This document shows positions 24,839 to 34,284 of a stretch of 64,000 nt of DNA, in pieces; positions within the stretch are counted from its first letter, which is position 1; each line of letters opens with the position of its first letter. A program made the translations under genes and the position numbers. Location of the stretch: contig NZ_RXLO01000002.1 of NCBI RefSeq assembly GCF_003958645.1, positions 682,001 through 746,000 on the forward strand, in the 5' to 3' direction. The stretch comes from Chitinophaga rhizosphaerae. Lineage in GTDB: Bacteria; Bacteroidota; Bacteroidia; Chitinophagales; Chitinophagaceae. The notes below the pieces were generated by a model. It was not told the DNA's origin and did not search any database. It worked only from the letters and a program-made list of their open reading frames with translations.

Positions 24839-26125
24839 CTATTTCCTTTTGTTGAAATCGTTTTTGGACCGGCTCAGGAACGCGATGGTGCAACGGAAGC
24901 CGATGTAAGACTTCGCACTGTCCTGGTACTCATACGAACGCGTCCCGTTTTGCAGGAAGTGCCCGATATCCTTCCAGCTGCCTCCGCGGATGGTTTTCCG
25001 CTTCATCTTCGGCGGTGCGTTGTCGGCAACGTCCATCCGCAGATAAGGGTTCATATCGGAGGTGAAGGAATAGGCGTTCTGATAATAAATGTCCTGCGTC
25101 CATTCGGCTACGTTGCCGGCCATATTGTACAATCCGTAATCGTTGGGCCAGTAAGCGTCGGCGCGCACGGTATAAAAACCACCGTCTTCCGGATAGTTAC
25201 CGCGGCCGGGCTTGAAGTTTGCGAGCAGACAGCCTTTCTTGTTGCGGATATAATAACCGCCCCAGGGGTACGGCGCCTGTTCCCGACCGCCGCGTGCGGC
25301 ATATTCCCACTGCGCTTCAGACGGCAGCTGGAATTTGTCTTCCGTGAAAAGCTTCTTGGAAGAACGGTAGTCGTCCCAGAACTTGGAGCGCCATTCGCAG
25401 AAGGTATTGGCCTGGTGCCAGTTTACGCCCACAACCGGATAGTTGTCGAACGCCGGGTGCCAGAAATACATACGCGTCATGGGCTCGTTGTAAGCGTACG
25501 AGAAGTCGCGTATCCAGCAGAGCGTGTCCGGGTAAATGGGCACGTCTTTCCGGTCGATGAACTGGGAACGCGGCTTGTCCTTGTTCTCGCGCAGCTTCGC
25601 CCTGTCCCAGTTGAAGCGCTCCTCGTGGTATTTCAATTTACGAACGTCGATCTCCACGCGGCCGTACAACCGGTCTTCCGGAGAATACATCATCGCGTCG
25701 AGCTTTTCGTAAGTCGATTTGTCTTTCCAGTTGATTTTCTGTTTCCAATCAACATAGTCTACCCCGTTATCATTCTTCACATGCCCCATGAGCACGTGCG
25801 CCATGGAATCGATCACCCAGTTCACGAACTGGCGGTACTCGTTGTTCGTGATCTCGGTGGCATCCATGTAAAAACCGGAGATCGAGATCGACTTATTCCT
25901 TGCCGTGAAGGAATAATTCACATCCTCGTCGTTCGGCCCCATGTGAAAAGTCCCGGAAGGAACATAAACCATTCCATAAGGTACGGGGGGAGTGTACTTC
26001 GGCCTGGGGCTAACGCCTATCAGCTGACCCTGCGCGTTCTTGGCGGATTTGCCCCCGCCACCGCAACTGGCCAGCAATACCGCCAGCAGCACGACCAATA
26101 GCCCACTACAATAATTAAGCTTCAT
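24839..26125 (-). CDS. gldK: Gliding motility / type IX secretion lipoprotein GldK (PorK)
   Basis: 428 aa from the ATG at 26125; an ATG at 26140 is equally possible and a still longer frame unlikely. Lipoprotein signal LLVVLLAVLLASC at ~9-21. The body is a formylglycine-generating-enzyme-like (FGE-sulfatase) fold: VPSGTFHMGPND, DATEITNNEYRQFVNW, LPSEAQWEYAARGGREQ and, near the end, KTIRGGSWKDIGH. This fold is structural in GldK. GldK rings bind GldN under the outer membrane. First gene of gldKLMN. Confidence 0.96.
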   Translation of the reverse strand: MKLNYCSGLLVVLLAVLLASCGGGGKSAKNAQGQLIGVSPRPKYTPPVPYGMVYVPSGTFHMGPNDEDVNYSFTARNKSISISGFYMDATEITNNEYRQFVNWVIDSMAHVLMGHVKNDNGVDYVDWKQKINWKDKSTYEKLDAMMYSPEDRLYGRVEIDVRKLKYHEERFNWDRAKLRENKDKPRSQFIDRKDVPIYPDTLCWIRDFSYAYNEPMTRMYFWHPAFDNYPVVGVNWHQANTFCEWRSKFWDDYRSSKKLFTEDKFQLPSEAQWEYAARGGREQAPYPWGGYYIRNKKGCLLANFKPGRGNYPEDGGFYTVRADAYWPNDYGLYNMAGNVAEWTQDIYYQNAYSFTSDMNPYLRMDVADNAPPKMKRKTIRGGSWKDIGHFLQNGTRSYEYQDSAKSYIGFRCTIAFLSRSKNDFNKRK

Positions 26126-26530
26126 AAGGGTGACTTTCATTAGAATACGTTTTTTCTTTAACCTGCCAGATGCTTTTGCCAAACGACAAGACAACACTAC
26201 AGTCACGCTTTTCACCTGGTTGTATCACAGAAAGATAGCAAATGTATTATTTTTTTTTAATCCGTAGTATGTTTTCTTCCAACTTTTTCAACCGCTCATT
26301 TCCCGGCTACGCAATATAGTAAAACGAAGGTTTTAACATTTTATTATGTCGCAACACCGATCGCCGACAATTTACCGGTACGCTCCGGGGATAACGCCTT
26401 TCCGTAAAGGTCTGTCCGTCAAGTCCAAATACGCATTTACAATAAATATAATATTTATTTGGAAATAATCAACGCAGGATTTTCCTCCGAAATGCTAATT
26501 TATCAAAGGGAATGCAATTTACAACAATTC
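26126..26530. promoter_or_regulatory. gldK promoter region; AT-rich gap with 19-bp palindrome
   Basis: About 400 bp without a gene. On the minus strand TACATTTG (26239-26246) is an exact -7 element ~115 bp upstream of gldK; a convincing -33 is not seen. A perfect AT-only palindrome (AATAAATAT-A-ATATTTATT) lies at 26441-26459. The part near 26530 is the 3' flank of the DUF255 gene, with no clear terminator. Confidence 0.45.
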
Positions 26531-28576
26531 TCATATTAAATTATTGATTTCCGATATATATTCTACCGGCCGCTCGCAGCGGTATTCCCGGCAAACGTAC
26601 ACCAGCGTCTTCCCTTCCACCCTCCTGTTTTGCAGCAACGGCATGTCTTCCACATCGTTATCCGCTCCCAGCATCACCTTGAAAGGCAGGTACATCGCGT
26701 TGAGCTCTTTCATCCGCTCCAGGTATTCCGGCCCGGCCACCGCCAGCTCCGGTTCTCCCTGCGCCAGGCGCATCACCATCGCCGCCCAAACCCCGAACGA
26801 AGTGGGGTAGCGCATTACCGTCTGCCCCAGGCTCGCCGTCATGGCCAGCGCCCTTTCGGCCCAGCCCTTCTCGTCATAAACAATGGAAAGATGCCAAAGG
26901 TTATGCGCCATCAGCGCATTGCCGCTCGGCACCGCCCCGTCGTACACCTCCTTCTTACGTACGATCACATCTTCCTGCCCGGATTCGGTGTAATAGAAAT
27001 AACGTCCGGTTTCGTCTCCGAATTGTGCCGTCACGTAGTTTGTGATCACTTTCGCTTCGCGGAGCCAGGCCAGGTTGCCCGTTACTTCCTGCAGCGCAAT
27101 GAGCGCACGGATGAGCGCGGCGTAATCGTCGAGGAATGCGGGATAGCGGGCCTCCCCGTTTTTATAGGTATGCCAGAACGCCGGCGCTTCCCCGGGCCTG
27201 CGCATTTTTTCCATCAGCAGCCGCATCGCCCGTTCGGCCATCGCGGCGTATTTCTCCTCGCCCAGCGCGCCGGCGGCTTTGCATAGCGCGTGGACCATGA
27301 GGGCGTTCCAGCCCAGGAGTATCTTATCGTCCAGCCCCGGCCGCACGCGCTTTGCGCGGGCTTCCAGGAGTTTGGGCTTGCTCCGCCGGATAACCGTTTC
27401 CAGTTCCGCAACGCTCATATGCTGCTCCGCCGCCACCGTGGCGATGGGGCGCGGCACCCAGAGGATGTTCGCGTCTTCCCAGTTGCCATGCCGGCTCACG
27501 TCGAAATACGCGCAGAAAGCGGGCCCGTCGGCCCCGAGGAGCGCCATCACTTCTTCTTCGCTCCAAACATAAAATTTCCCTTCCACGCCTTCGGAATCCG
27601 CGTCCAGCGCGGAATAGAAGCCGCCCTCCGGCGATGTAAGCTCCCGTTCCAGGAAGCCCAGCGTTTCCTGCACGGCTACCGCATACCGGGCCTCGCCGGT
27701 GAGTTGCCAGGCTTCGCAGAGCACGTCTGTCAGCAGCGCATTATCGTACAGCATCTTCTCGAAATGCGGCGCGAGCCACTTTTCATCCGTGGAATATCTT
27801 GCGAAACCTCCGCCTAGCTGGTCGTTGATCCCGCCGTCGATCATCTTGTCGAGCGAAAGGAGCGCCTGTTGCAGGGCGGCGTCATCTTTTTTCATCCGGT
27901 AATAGCGCAGCAGGTAGCTGATGGAAAAGGTGCCGGGGAATTTCGGCGCGCGGCCGAATCCGCCCCATTCCTTGTCCGCCTGCCCGAGAATGGCCAGCGC
28001 CATGGCGTTGCACTGGGCGGCGGTGAACTGTTCTTCCCGCGGGAGCAGATCATTCACTGCGTCCATCCCGAACTGGTTGCTGTTTTCGAGGTGCTGGGTG
28101 AGGTTGGCGGCCTGCTGTTCGATATCGGCGCGTTTGGTGTTGAAAGCGTCCGAAACGGCGGTCAGCACTTCGGTCCAGGAAGGCCGGTTGTAGACCGCCT
28201 GCGGCGGAAAGTAGGTGCCTCCGTAAAACGGGCGCCTGTCGGGCAACAGGAACACGTTCAGCGGCCATCCGCCCTGGCCGCTCATGGCCTGGAGGGCGTC
28301 CATGTAAATATGGTCGATATCGGGGCGCTCTTCGCGGTCGATCTTGATATTGACGAAGTGCTCGTTCATGATGGCGGCGGTGGCTTCGTTCTCGAAGCTT
28401 TCGCGTTCCATGACGTGGCACCAGTGGCAGGCGGCATAGCCGATGCTGACGAGGACGGGCTTGTTTTCCGTCCTGGCTTTTTCGAAGGCTTCCTCGCCCC
28501 AGGGGTACCAGTCTACCGGGTTGTGCGCGTGTTGCAGGAGGTATGGACTGGTTTCTTTCGCTAATCTGTTTGCCAT
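26531..28576 (-). CDS. Thioredoxin domain-containing protein, DUF255/YyaL (spermatogenesis-associated 20-like)
   Basis: 681 aa. The N-terminal thioredoxin-like domain starts [20 protein letters not shown] and carries CHWCHVM at ~48-54, the family hallmark. [15 protein letters not shown] and GGTYFPP follow. The rest (~190-680) is an (alpha/alpha) toroid like N-acylglucosamine epimerases, for example [19 protein letters not shown]. The protein is cytoplasmic and its activity is not established. Monocistronic between two terminated units. Confidence 0.93.
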   Translation of the reverse strand: MANRLAKETSPYLLQHAHNPVDWYPWGEEAFEKARTENKPVLVSIGYAACHWCHVMERESFENEATAAIMNEHFVNIKIDREERPDIDHIYMDALQAMSGQGGWPLNVFLLPDRRPFYGGTYFPPQAVYNRPSWTEVLTAVSDAFNTKRADIEQQAANLTQHLENSNQFGMDAVNDLLPREEQFTAAQCNAMALAILGQADKEWGGFGRAPKFPGTFSISYLLRYYRMKKDDAALQQALLSLDKMIDGGINDQLGGGFARYSTDEKWLAPHFEKMLYDNALLTDVLCEAWQLTGEARYAVAVQETLGFLERELTSPEGGFYSALDADSEGVEGKFYVWSEEEVMALLGADGPAFCAYFDVSRHGNWEDANILWVPRPIATVAAEQHMSVAELETVIRRSKPKLLEARAKRVRPGLDDKILLGWNALMVHALCKAAGALGEEKYAAMAERAMRLLMEKMRRPGEAPAFWHTYKNGEARYPAFLDDYAALIRALIALQEVTGNLAWLREAKVITNYVTAQFGDETGRYFYYTESGQEDVIVRKKEVYDGAVPSGNALMAHNLWHLSIVYDEKGWAERALAMTASLGQTVMRYPTSFGVWAAMVMRLAQGEPELAVAGPEYLERMKELNAMYLPFKVMLGADNDVEDMPLLQNRRVEGKTLVYVCREYRCERPVEYISEINNLI

Positions 28577-28605
28577 CTTGCCTTGTTTTTTACGAAAATA
28601 AAAAA

Positions 28606-28630
28606 GGGGAACATCTATTCGATGCTCCCC
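28606..28630 (-). terminator. Intrinsic terminator of DUF4271-hemD
   Basis: GGGG-x-GCATC / GATGTTCCCC hairpin on the minus strand followed by six Ts, 25 bp after the hemD stop. Confidence 0.85.
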
Positions 28631-28654
28631 CGGTAATTTTCGTAAAGGTCGATA

Positions 28655-29431
28655 TTATTTTTGAAGTCCCTGCAGGAATTGTTCCAGTGCGGCCACCATG
28701 GAGGGGGCTTGCGGCGCGGGGGCTTTGATGTCGAGTTTCAGGCCGGCTTCTTCCACGGCGGCGGAGGTGGTGGGACCGAATGCGCCGATGCGGGTGCCGT
28801 TCTGTTTGAATTTCGGGACGTTTTCGAAGAGGGATTTCACGCCGTAGGGGCTGAAAAACACGATAAGGTCATATTCCGTTTTCAGGACTTCGGACACGTC
28901 GTTCGAAACGGTTTTGTACAGGGTTGCTGCGGCATAGTCGCACTTGTTCGCCTTCAGCCATTCTTCGATGTCTTTTTTCTGGCTGTCGGCACTGGGGAAG
29001 AGGAATTTCTCGTTTTCCCGGTGTTTGTTCATGACTTCCAGGAGGCTTTTGGTAGAACCGTCTGCCCCGTAAAACACTTTACGTTTGCGGTAAAGGATGA
29101 ATTTCTGGAGATAGAGTGCAACCGCTTCTGTAATGCAAAAATACTTGCATTCCTGCGATACCTTAACTTTCAGTTCCTCGCAAATACGAAAGAAGTGATC
29201 TACGGCATTCCGGCTGGTGAAAATCACTGCGGAATGGTTGACAATATCAATCTTCTGCTTGCGGAACTCCTTACCAGGCACACCTTCTACCCTGATGAAC
29301 GGAAAGAAGTCCAACCGGACGTTGAATTTCTTAGCAAGGTCGAAATAAGGTGATTTCTCTGTTTCTGGCTTAGGTTGGGAAATTAGGATCGTCAGTTGTT
29401 TTTCCTCTTTTTTTGGCCCGCCTTTGATCAT
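28655..29431 (-). CDS. hemD: Uroporphyrinogen-III synthase
   Basis: 258 aa. Two HemD-type lobes are recognisable: ILISQPKPE at the N-terminus, HSAVIFTSRNAVDHFF (~67-82), LFPSADSQKKDI (~152), YDLIVFFSPYGVKSLF (~187) and IGAFGPTTSAAVEEAGLK (~213-230). It closes and inverts ring D of hydroxymethylbilane in heme synthesis. The start at MIKGGPKKEEKQL gives a charged leader common in this phylum. It is downstream of the DUF4271 gene by 35 bp; hemW is divergent beyond. Confidence 0.9.
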   Translation of the reverse strand: MIKGGPKKEEKQLTILISQPKPETEKSPYFDLAKKFNVRLDFFPFIRVEGVPGKEFRKQKIDIVNHSAVIFTSRNAVDHFFRICEELKVKVSQECKYFCITEAVALYLQKFILYRKRKVFYGADGSTKSLLEVMNKHRENEKFLFPSADSQKKDIEEWLKANKCDYAAATLYKTVSNDVSEVLKTEYDLIVFFSPYGVKSLFENVPKFKQNGTRIGAFGPTTSAAVEEAGLKLDIKAPAPQAPSMVAALEQFLQGLQK

Positions 29432-29466
29432 ACGAAATTTGCTCTTGTGTTAACAATGTGGCTTCC

Positions 29467-30453
29467 TTACGGGTTACCAGTTAACCAAAGTAAAAGTACC
29501 TTTGTGATTATTAAAACCGGCACTACTTCGAATGCGCAAAGGTAAAGAAAAAAATGCAATTTGCTGAAGGAGAGATATTGACGTACGAGTGAATAGGACC
29601 TTACGTACCTGTACACAACCAGTAATACAATAAAAAATATCGATATATAGAGACAAATACTGGCAATTTCCGGTGAACAGAACGCCAAAACCACCAGGAA
29701 CGGCGCCAGCAAAATCCCCAGCACCTTGTTGATCAGGTAGAGGATGAAAACGTACGCATCCACCAGTTCCTCACTCCCGAAAAGCCATCCGCAGAACCGC
29801 AACACCACGTATTTCACCAGGTAAATGATCCCCACCAGCAGCATCAGCCCCGGAATGAGCATCCAGGCGATGGCATCCGTCGGGTAATCGAGCCGGTACA
29901 TGAGCAGGTATAAATACAGCCCCAGGCTGATAATGAAGAAGAAATTCAGGAGGAAATTCGGGAAGGGCGACTGCGACAGCTGGTCCTTCAACTGCCGCTG
30001 GCTCAGCGTGGGGTTGAAGAAGGCGCGGAACATATCGTTGAAATATTTCAGGTAGGAACTGCGGATGATGCCCAACAGCAGTACCACGCCGGCCACGAGA
30101 TACACCAGCCAGTCTTGCCCGGTACTTTTACGGGTGGGATTGACGTCGAGCAATACGGGCTTGCCTTTGCGGGAGAGGAAGGTATTCTTTTCCAGGAGCG
30201 ACCGCATGATGGTGTCGTACGCATGCACTTTGGGCGCAGCGGCCAGCAGCGAGTCTGCCACCCGGGCTTTCAGCGAGTCTGCCGCATGAAGTGCCGCGGT
30301 TTGAGCGGAATCTGGCTTACCTTTGTGCGTAGCGGCAGGCCTGGTGGCGGCGGCGGCAGGGGTTTGCCGGGGGGCTGCAGGCTTCTTTTTCGCGGAACTG
30401 TCTGCCTGCGCCATCGTTTGGAGGGCACATACGATCAGCATCCATATCATCAT
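29467..30453 (-). CDS. DUF4271 domain membrane protein
   Basis: 328 aa from an ATG at 30453; a TTG 12 bp upstream is the alternative. A signal-like start (MLIVCALQTMAQ) leads into a low-complexity Ala/Pro/Lys/Thr region (~17-65) and then about six to seven membrane helices (~115-325). The loop FNPTLSQRQLKDQLSQSPFP is typical of DUF4271. The pairing DUF4271-hemD is widespread in Bacteroidota. The function is unknown; the linkage suggests a link with heme or the envelope, but this is inference. Confidence 0.87.
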   Translation of the reverse strand: MMIWMLIVCALQTMAQADSSAKKKPAAPRQTPAAAATRPAATHKGKPDSAQTAALHAADSLKARVADSLLAAAPKVHAYDTIMRSLLEKNTFLSRKGKPVLLDVNPTRKSTGQDWLVYLVAGVVLLLGIIRSSYLKYFNDMFRAFFNPTLSQRQLKDQLSQSPFPNFLLNFFFIISLGLYLYLLMYRLDYPTDAIAWMLIPGLMLLVGIIYLVKYVVLRFCGWLFGSEELVDAYVFILYLINKVLGILLAPFLVVLAFCSPEIASICLYISIFFIVLLVVYRYVRSYSLVRQYLSFSKLHFFLYLCAFEVVPVLIITKVLLLWLTGNP

Positions 30454-30504
30454 CCAGGTTCGCAACGGCTAAAATTTTATAATGCAACTTAACTTTTCCA
30501 GTTC

Positions 30505-30512
30505 CAAAAATA
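30505..30512 (-). promoter_or_regulatory. Candidate -7 element (TATTTTTG) for DUF4271-hemD
   Basis: Exact TAnnTTTG match on the minus strand, 52 bp upstream of the DUF4271 ATG, within the 112-bp divergent gap to hemW. No -33 TTG is seen at the expected distance. Confidence 0.35.
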
Positions 30513-30577
30513 TCAACAAAACTGACATGTATTTTCGAGGTTTGCAAATTAATCCCCTAAAACTTTTCTAAGCGCGC

Positions 30578-31702
30578 ATGGCCGGGATCTATCTCCATAT
30601 ACCGTTTTGCAAAAAGGCTTGCCATTACTGCAACTTTCACTTCTCCACTTCGCTGCAGTTGCGGGGCGAGATGGTGGATGGCATCGCGGCCGAAGCGGTC
30701 CTCCAGCGCAACTACCTCCAGGGCCAGCCTGTGGGCACCGTCTACTTTGGTGGCGGCACGCCCAGCCTCATCGGCCCGGAAGCCGTTCAACGCCTGCTGG
30801 ACGTTCTCCGCCAGCATTACGACATCCTCCCCGACGCGGAAATCACCCTGGAAGCCAATCCGGACGATCTTTCGCCCGAAAGCCTCCGCGCTTTCCGGGA
30901 AACGGGCGTCAACCGCCTCAGCATCGGGGTGCAGTCGTTTTTTGAAGAAGACCTCAAATGGATGAACCGCGCCCACCAGGCGGCACAGTCCATCAATTGT
31001 TTGAAAGAAGCCCGCGCAGCGGGGTTCGACAACTTCAGCATCGATCTCATTTACGGCGGCCCTACCCTTACCGACGAGCGCTGGCAGGCCAATATCCGCC
31101 AGGCCGTGGAGCTGAACATCCCCCACCTTTCCTGTTACGCCCTTACCGTGGAGCCCGGCACCGCGCTCGATCACTTCATCCAGCACCACAAAATCCCGCC
31201 CATCGATCCCGACCGTGCCGCCAAACATTTCGGCATCCTCATGGAAGCCCTGGAAACTGCGGGATACGAACATTACGAGATTTCCAACTTCGCGCTGCCC
31301 GGCAATCGTTCGAAGCACAACAGCAGTTACTGGCAAGGGAAACATTACCTCGGCCTCGGCCCTTCCGCCCATTCGTTCAACGGCACCTCGCGGCAGTGGA
31401 ACATCGCCAACAACCCGCTGTACATCCAGAGCATCAAAAAAGAAACGGTGCCGTTCGAGATCGAAATGCTCAGCGAGAGCATGGCGCTCAACGAGCATAT
31501 CATGATCTCCCTGCGCACGGAGGCCGGGTGCCGGCTGGAAACCGTGGCGGAGCGATTCGGGGCCGACAAGAAATCAGCGCTCCTCGCCGCCAGCAGTGAG
31601 TTCATCCGCAAAGGCTGGATGCGGCAAAACGATGACCGCCTCACGCTCACGCGCGAAGGAAAATTCTTTGCCGACGGTATTGCCGCCGCACTTTTCTTTT
31701 AA
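30578..31702 (+). CDS. hemW: Radical SAM heme chaperone HemW
   Basis: 374 aa. The 4Fe-4S motif CKKACHYC is at ~11-18, preceded by GIYLHIPF. Further family motifs: VYFGGGTPSLIGPEAV (~56-71), TLEANPDD (~90) and FRETGVNRLSIGVQSF (~106-121). HemW binds heme and delivers it to respiratory proteins; it resembles HemN but lacks coproporphyrinogen oxidase activity in tested cases. Its stop overlaps the convergent gpsA by 4 bp. Confidence 0.92.
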   Translation: MAGIYLHIPFCKKACHYCNFHFSTSLQLRGEMVDGIAAEAVLQRNYLQGQPVGTVYFGGGTPSLIGPEAVQRLLDVLRQHYDILPDAEITLEANPDDLSPESLRAFRETGVNRLSIGVQSFFEEDLKWMNRAHQAAQSINCLKEARAAGFDNFSIDLIYGGPTLTDERWQANIRQAVELNIPHLSCYALTVEPGTALDHFIQHHKIPPIDPDRAAKHFGILMEALETAGYEHYEISNFALPGNRSKHNSSYWQGKHYLGLGPSAHSFNGTSRQWNIANNPLYIQSIKKETVPFEIEMLSESMALNEHIMISLRTEAGCRLETVAERFGADKKSALLAASSEFIRKGWMRQNDDRLTLTREGKFFADGIAAALFF

Positions 31703-32718
31703 ATCAGTCCTTTTTCAAGCTCGAGGAAAGCCTCTTCGGGATGCAGCTGCTCCCAAAGTATCGCGTAGATTTTCTGTGCGATGGGCATGTATGCGCCGAT
31801 GCGCCCGTTGATCTCCGCGATGCAGCGGCTCGCATAATACCCTTCCGCGATCATGTTCAGTTCCAGCTGCACGGCCTTTACGCTGTAGCCTTTGCCGATC
31901 ATGTTGCCGAAGGTACGGTTGCGGCTGTGGAGCGAGTAACAAGTTACCAGCAGATCGCCGAGATAGGCGCTGGCGTTGTAGTTGTGGGTTACGGCTTCAC
32001 GGCCGCTGCCGGCTTCATATTGGCCGTATTGCTCCAGGAATTCCTGCATTTCGCGGAAGCAGTTCGTGATGAACACGCTGAGGAAATTATCGCCGTATTC
32101 GAGGCCATGCGCAATGCCGGCGCCCATCGCGTAAATGTTCTTCAGCACGGCGGCGAGCTGCACACCGTTGAGGTCGGTATTGGCGATGGTCTGGAGATAG
32201 CTGTTCGTGAAATGCGCGGCGATCGATTCCGCTTCTTCGAGGTCCGTACCGGAGAACGTCAGGTACGACAGCTTTTCGTTGGCCACTTCTTCTGCATGAC
32301 AGGGCCCGGTGATAGTGAAGTATTTTTCCGCCGGAACGTTGAACCGTTCGGCGAGGTAATCGTTGATGAGTTGATTGGTGACGGGAACGAGGCCTTTAAT
32401 GGCCGATATCACTTTCTTTCCATCGAACGCATCGGCCGGGAGCTGCTCGAGCACGGCGGGGAGGAATGCGGACGGAACGGAAAGGATAACGATATCGCTT
32501 GCGGCCACTACTTCCGCAGCACGGCTGTTCAGTGAAAGCAGGCTCGTGTCGAAGTAAACGGAAGTGAGATAATGTTTGTTATGATGGCGCAACTGCATGT
32601 GTTTGATGGTTTCTTCGTTGCGTATCCACCAGTGAATATGATTATTGTTGTCTGTCAGTATTTTGGCGAGCGCTGTTGACCAGCTGCCGCTTCCAATGAT
32701 CCCGATATGGTTTGCCAT
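31699..32718 (-). CDS. gpsA: Glycerol-3-phosphate dehydrogenase [NAD(P)+]
   Basis: 339 aa. An N-terminal Rossmann motif IGIIGSGSWSTALAKIL (~4-20), then VILSVPSAFLPAVL (~76), ISAIKGLVP (~104) and the catalytic region with GVQLAAVLKNIYAMGAGI (~183-200). It makes sn-glycerol-3-phosphate for phospholipids from DHAP in the cytoplasm. Confidence 0.93.
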   Translation of the reverse strand: MANHIGIIGSGSWSTALAKILTDNNNHIHWWIRNEETIKHMQLRHHNKHYLTSVYFDTSLLSLNSRAAEVVAASDIVILSVPSAFLPAVLEQLPADAFDGKKVISAIKGLVPVTNQLINDYLAERFNVPAEKYFTITGPCHAEEVANEKLSYLTFSGTDLEEAESIAAHFTNSYLQTIANTDLNGVQLAAVLKNIYAMGAGIAHGLEYGDNFLSVFITNCFREMQEFLEQYGQYEAGSGREAVTHNYNASAYLGDLLVTCYSLHSRNRTFGNMIGKGYSVKAVQLELNMIAEGYYASRCIAEINGRIGAYMPIAQKIYAILWEQLHPEEAFLELEKGLI

Positions 32719-32744
32719 GCGCTTCTGTTCCGTTTGGTTGGGCG

Positions 32745-32752
32745 CAAAGGTA
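32745..32752 (-). promoter_or_regulatory. Candidate -7 element (TACCTTTG) for gpsA
   Basis: Exact TAnnTTTG on the minus strand, 27 bp before the gpsA ATG. Confidence 0.42.
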
Positions 32753-32810
32753 CGAAAATATAAAGTTACGGCTGGCTGGTGCCTTGTATTGCGATGTATG
32801 CGAAAATAAA

Positions 32811-32836
32811 AGGGGCGGCTCGTGAAAGCCGCCCCT
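32811..32836 (-). terminator. Intrinsic terminator of the efflux operon
   Basis: AGGGGCGGCT/AGCCGCCCCT, a perfect 10-bp stem with a 6-nt loop, followed on the minus strand by TTTTATTTTC. It closes the eight-gene unit that starts at 43787. Confidence 0.88.
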
Positions 32837-32856
32837 GCATTATATTTCAGGCATAA

Positions 32857-34254
32857 TTACTTCTTCGCTTCGAACAGTTCGGAACGGGGCACTACTTTTA
32901 CCTTCTTCCCGTTTTCCAGCTCGCGCGATACGGCGGTGTACGGGCCGCTCACGACGCTTTCGCCCGCTTTGAGGCCGGAGGTGATCTGGATATTGTTATC
33001 GTCCTGGATACCGGTGGTCACCTTGCGGAGCACCACGGTATTATCGGGCTGCAGCACGAATACCACTTCCTGGAAGTCTTGCCGCTGTGTGCCGCCGCCT
33101 TCTTGATCGGCGGCGTTGGCGGTGTTGGCGGTGTTTTCCTTCGGCGCCTTTTTCGCGGATTTATCCTTCTTCGTGGTGTCTGAAAGATCGCGGGTGGTAA
33201 CGGCGTTGATGGGGATGGAAAGCACGCTCTTCTCGGTGCGCGTCTGGATGTCTACGTTGGCAGACATGCCGGGGCGGAACGGGAACCGGCGCGGATTTTT
33301 GGGATCGAGCAGATCTTTGTAAGACGACACCAGGATGCGGATGCGCACCACGTAATTCGTTACCTGCTCTGCGGACGAGGCGCTGGTTGCGGAAGCCGTT
33401 GCCGCGCCTTTGGAGGAGCTGGCGATCTGGGTCACCAGGCCCTTGAACTTGCGGCCGGTGTAAGCGTCCACTTCGATGAGCGCGGAATCGCTGACCTTTA
33501 CTTTCGGGATATCGTTTTCACCAACGTCTACCTGCACTTCCATGGTAGACATATCGGCGATGCGCAACATTTCGGTGCCGGACATTTGCCCTGTTCCCAC
33601 CACGCGCTCGCCTTCCTCCACGGAAAGGAGGCTCACGGTGCCGCCTGTGGGCGCAGCAATGGTGGTACGGCTGAGGTTTTTGTTCGCTTCGGCCAGGTTC
33701 GCTTCGGCGCTGGCCACGGCGAATTTGTTGGCGTTGATGCGCTGGCTGGCGGCGTTGTAGTCAGACAGCGCCGCTTTGTAGGTAGCGTCTGCCGTTTCGA
33801 ATTCCTGGCGGCTGATCACTTTTTCCTTATACAACTGGTTGTTACGGTCGTAGGAAGCCTTGGCCTGGTCGAGCCGGGCTTTGAATGCCGCGAGCGCCGC
33901 GGTGGCGTTGGCAAGTTCCGCCTGCGTCTGGGAAACGGCGGCTACCTGCCGGTCGCGGTTGGAGGCGTAGATGTCTGCGTATATGTGCGCCAACGTCTGT
34001 CCTTTCATCACGGAGTCGCCTTCTTTCACGAGCAGCTTGGTAATTTCACCGGAAACGTCGGAGCTTACTTTCACTTCCACTTCCGGATAAATTTTGCCGG
34101 AGGCGGAAACGATCTCGATGATATCCTTATTGGAAGCCTTGTCTATAGCTACTTTCAACCCTTCGTCGTTCCCTGATCCGCGGACGATGGCTACAATGAC
34201 GATAAGGGCCACCAGGGCCCCTATCCACCAAAAAAGTTTTTTTCTTTTCTTCAT
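32857..34254 (-). CDS. Efflux periplasmic adaptor subunit (MacA/HlyD family)
   Basis: 465 aa. A membrane anchor (~9-26, LFWWIGALVALIVIVAIV), a lipoyl-like half-motif (VEVKVSSDVSGEITKLLVKE), a long alpha hairpin (~95-190), the second half-motif (RTTIAAPTGGTVSLLSVEEG) and a beta-barrel/MP domain. A Lys/Ala/Asn-rich insert (DTTKKDKSAKKAPKENTANT) lies at ~355-385. It would link the inner-membrane ABC permeases to the TolC protein encoded just upstream. Last gene of the operon. Confidence 0.9.
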   Translation of the reverse strand: MKKRKKLFWWIGALVALIVIVAIVRGSGNDEGLKVAIDKASNKDIIEIVSASGKIYPEVEVKVSSDVSGEITKLLVKEGDSVMKGQTLAHIYADIYASNRDRQVAAVSQTQAELANATAALAAFKARLDQAKASYDRNNQLYKEKVISRQEFETADATYKAALSDYNAASQRINANKFAVASAEANLAEANKNLSRTTIAAPTGGTVSLLSVEEGERVVGTGQMSGTEMLRIADMSTMEVQVDVGENDIPKVKVSDSALIEVDAYTGRKFKGLVTQIASSSKGAATASATSASSAEQVTNYVVRIRILVSSYKDLLDPKNPRRFPFRPGMSANVDIQTRTEKSVLSIPINAVTTRDLSDTTKKDKSAKKAPKENTANTANAADQEGGGTQRQDFQEVVFVLQPDNTVVLRKVTTGIQDDNNIQITSGLKAGESVVSGPYTAVSRELENGKKVKVVPRSELFEAKK

Positions 34255-34284
34255 ATACGCTTTGTATTACTGTGTCTTGGAACA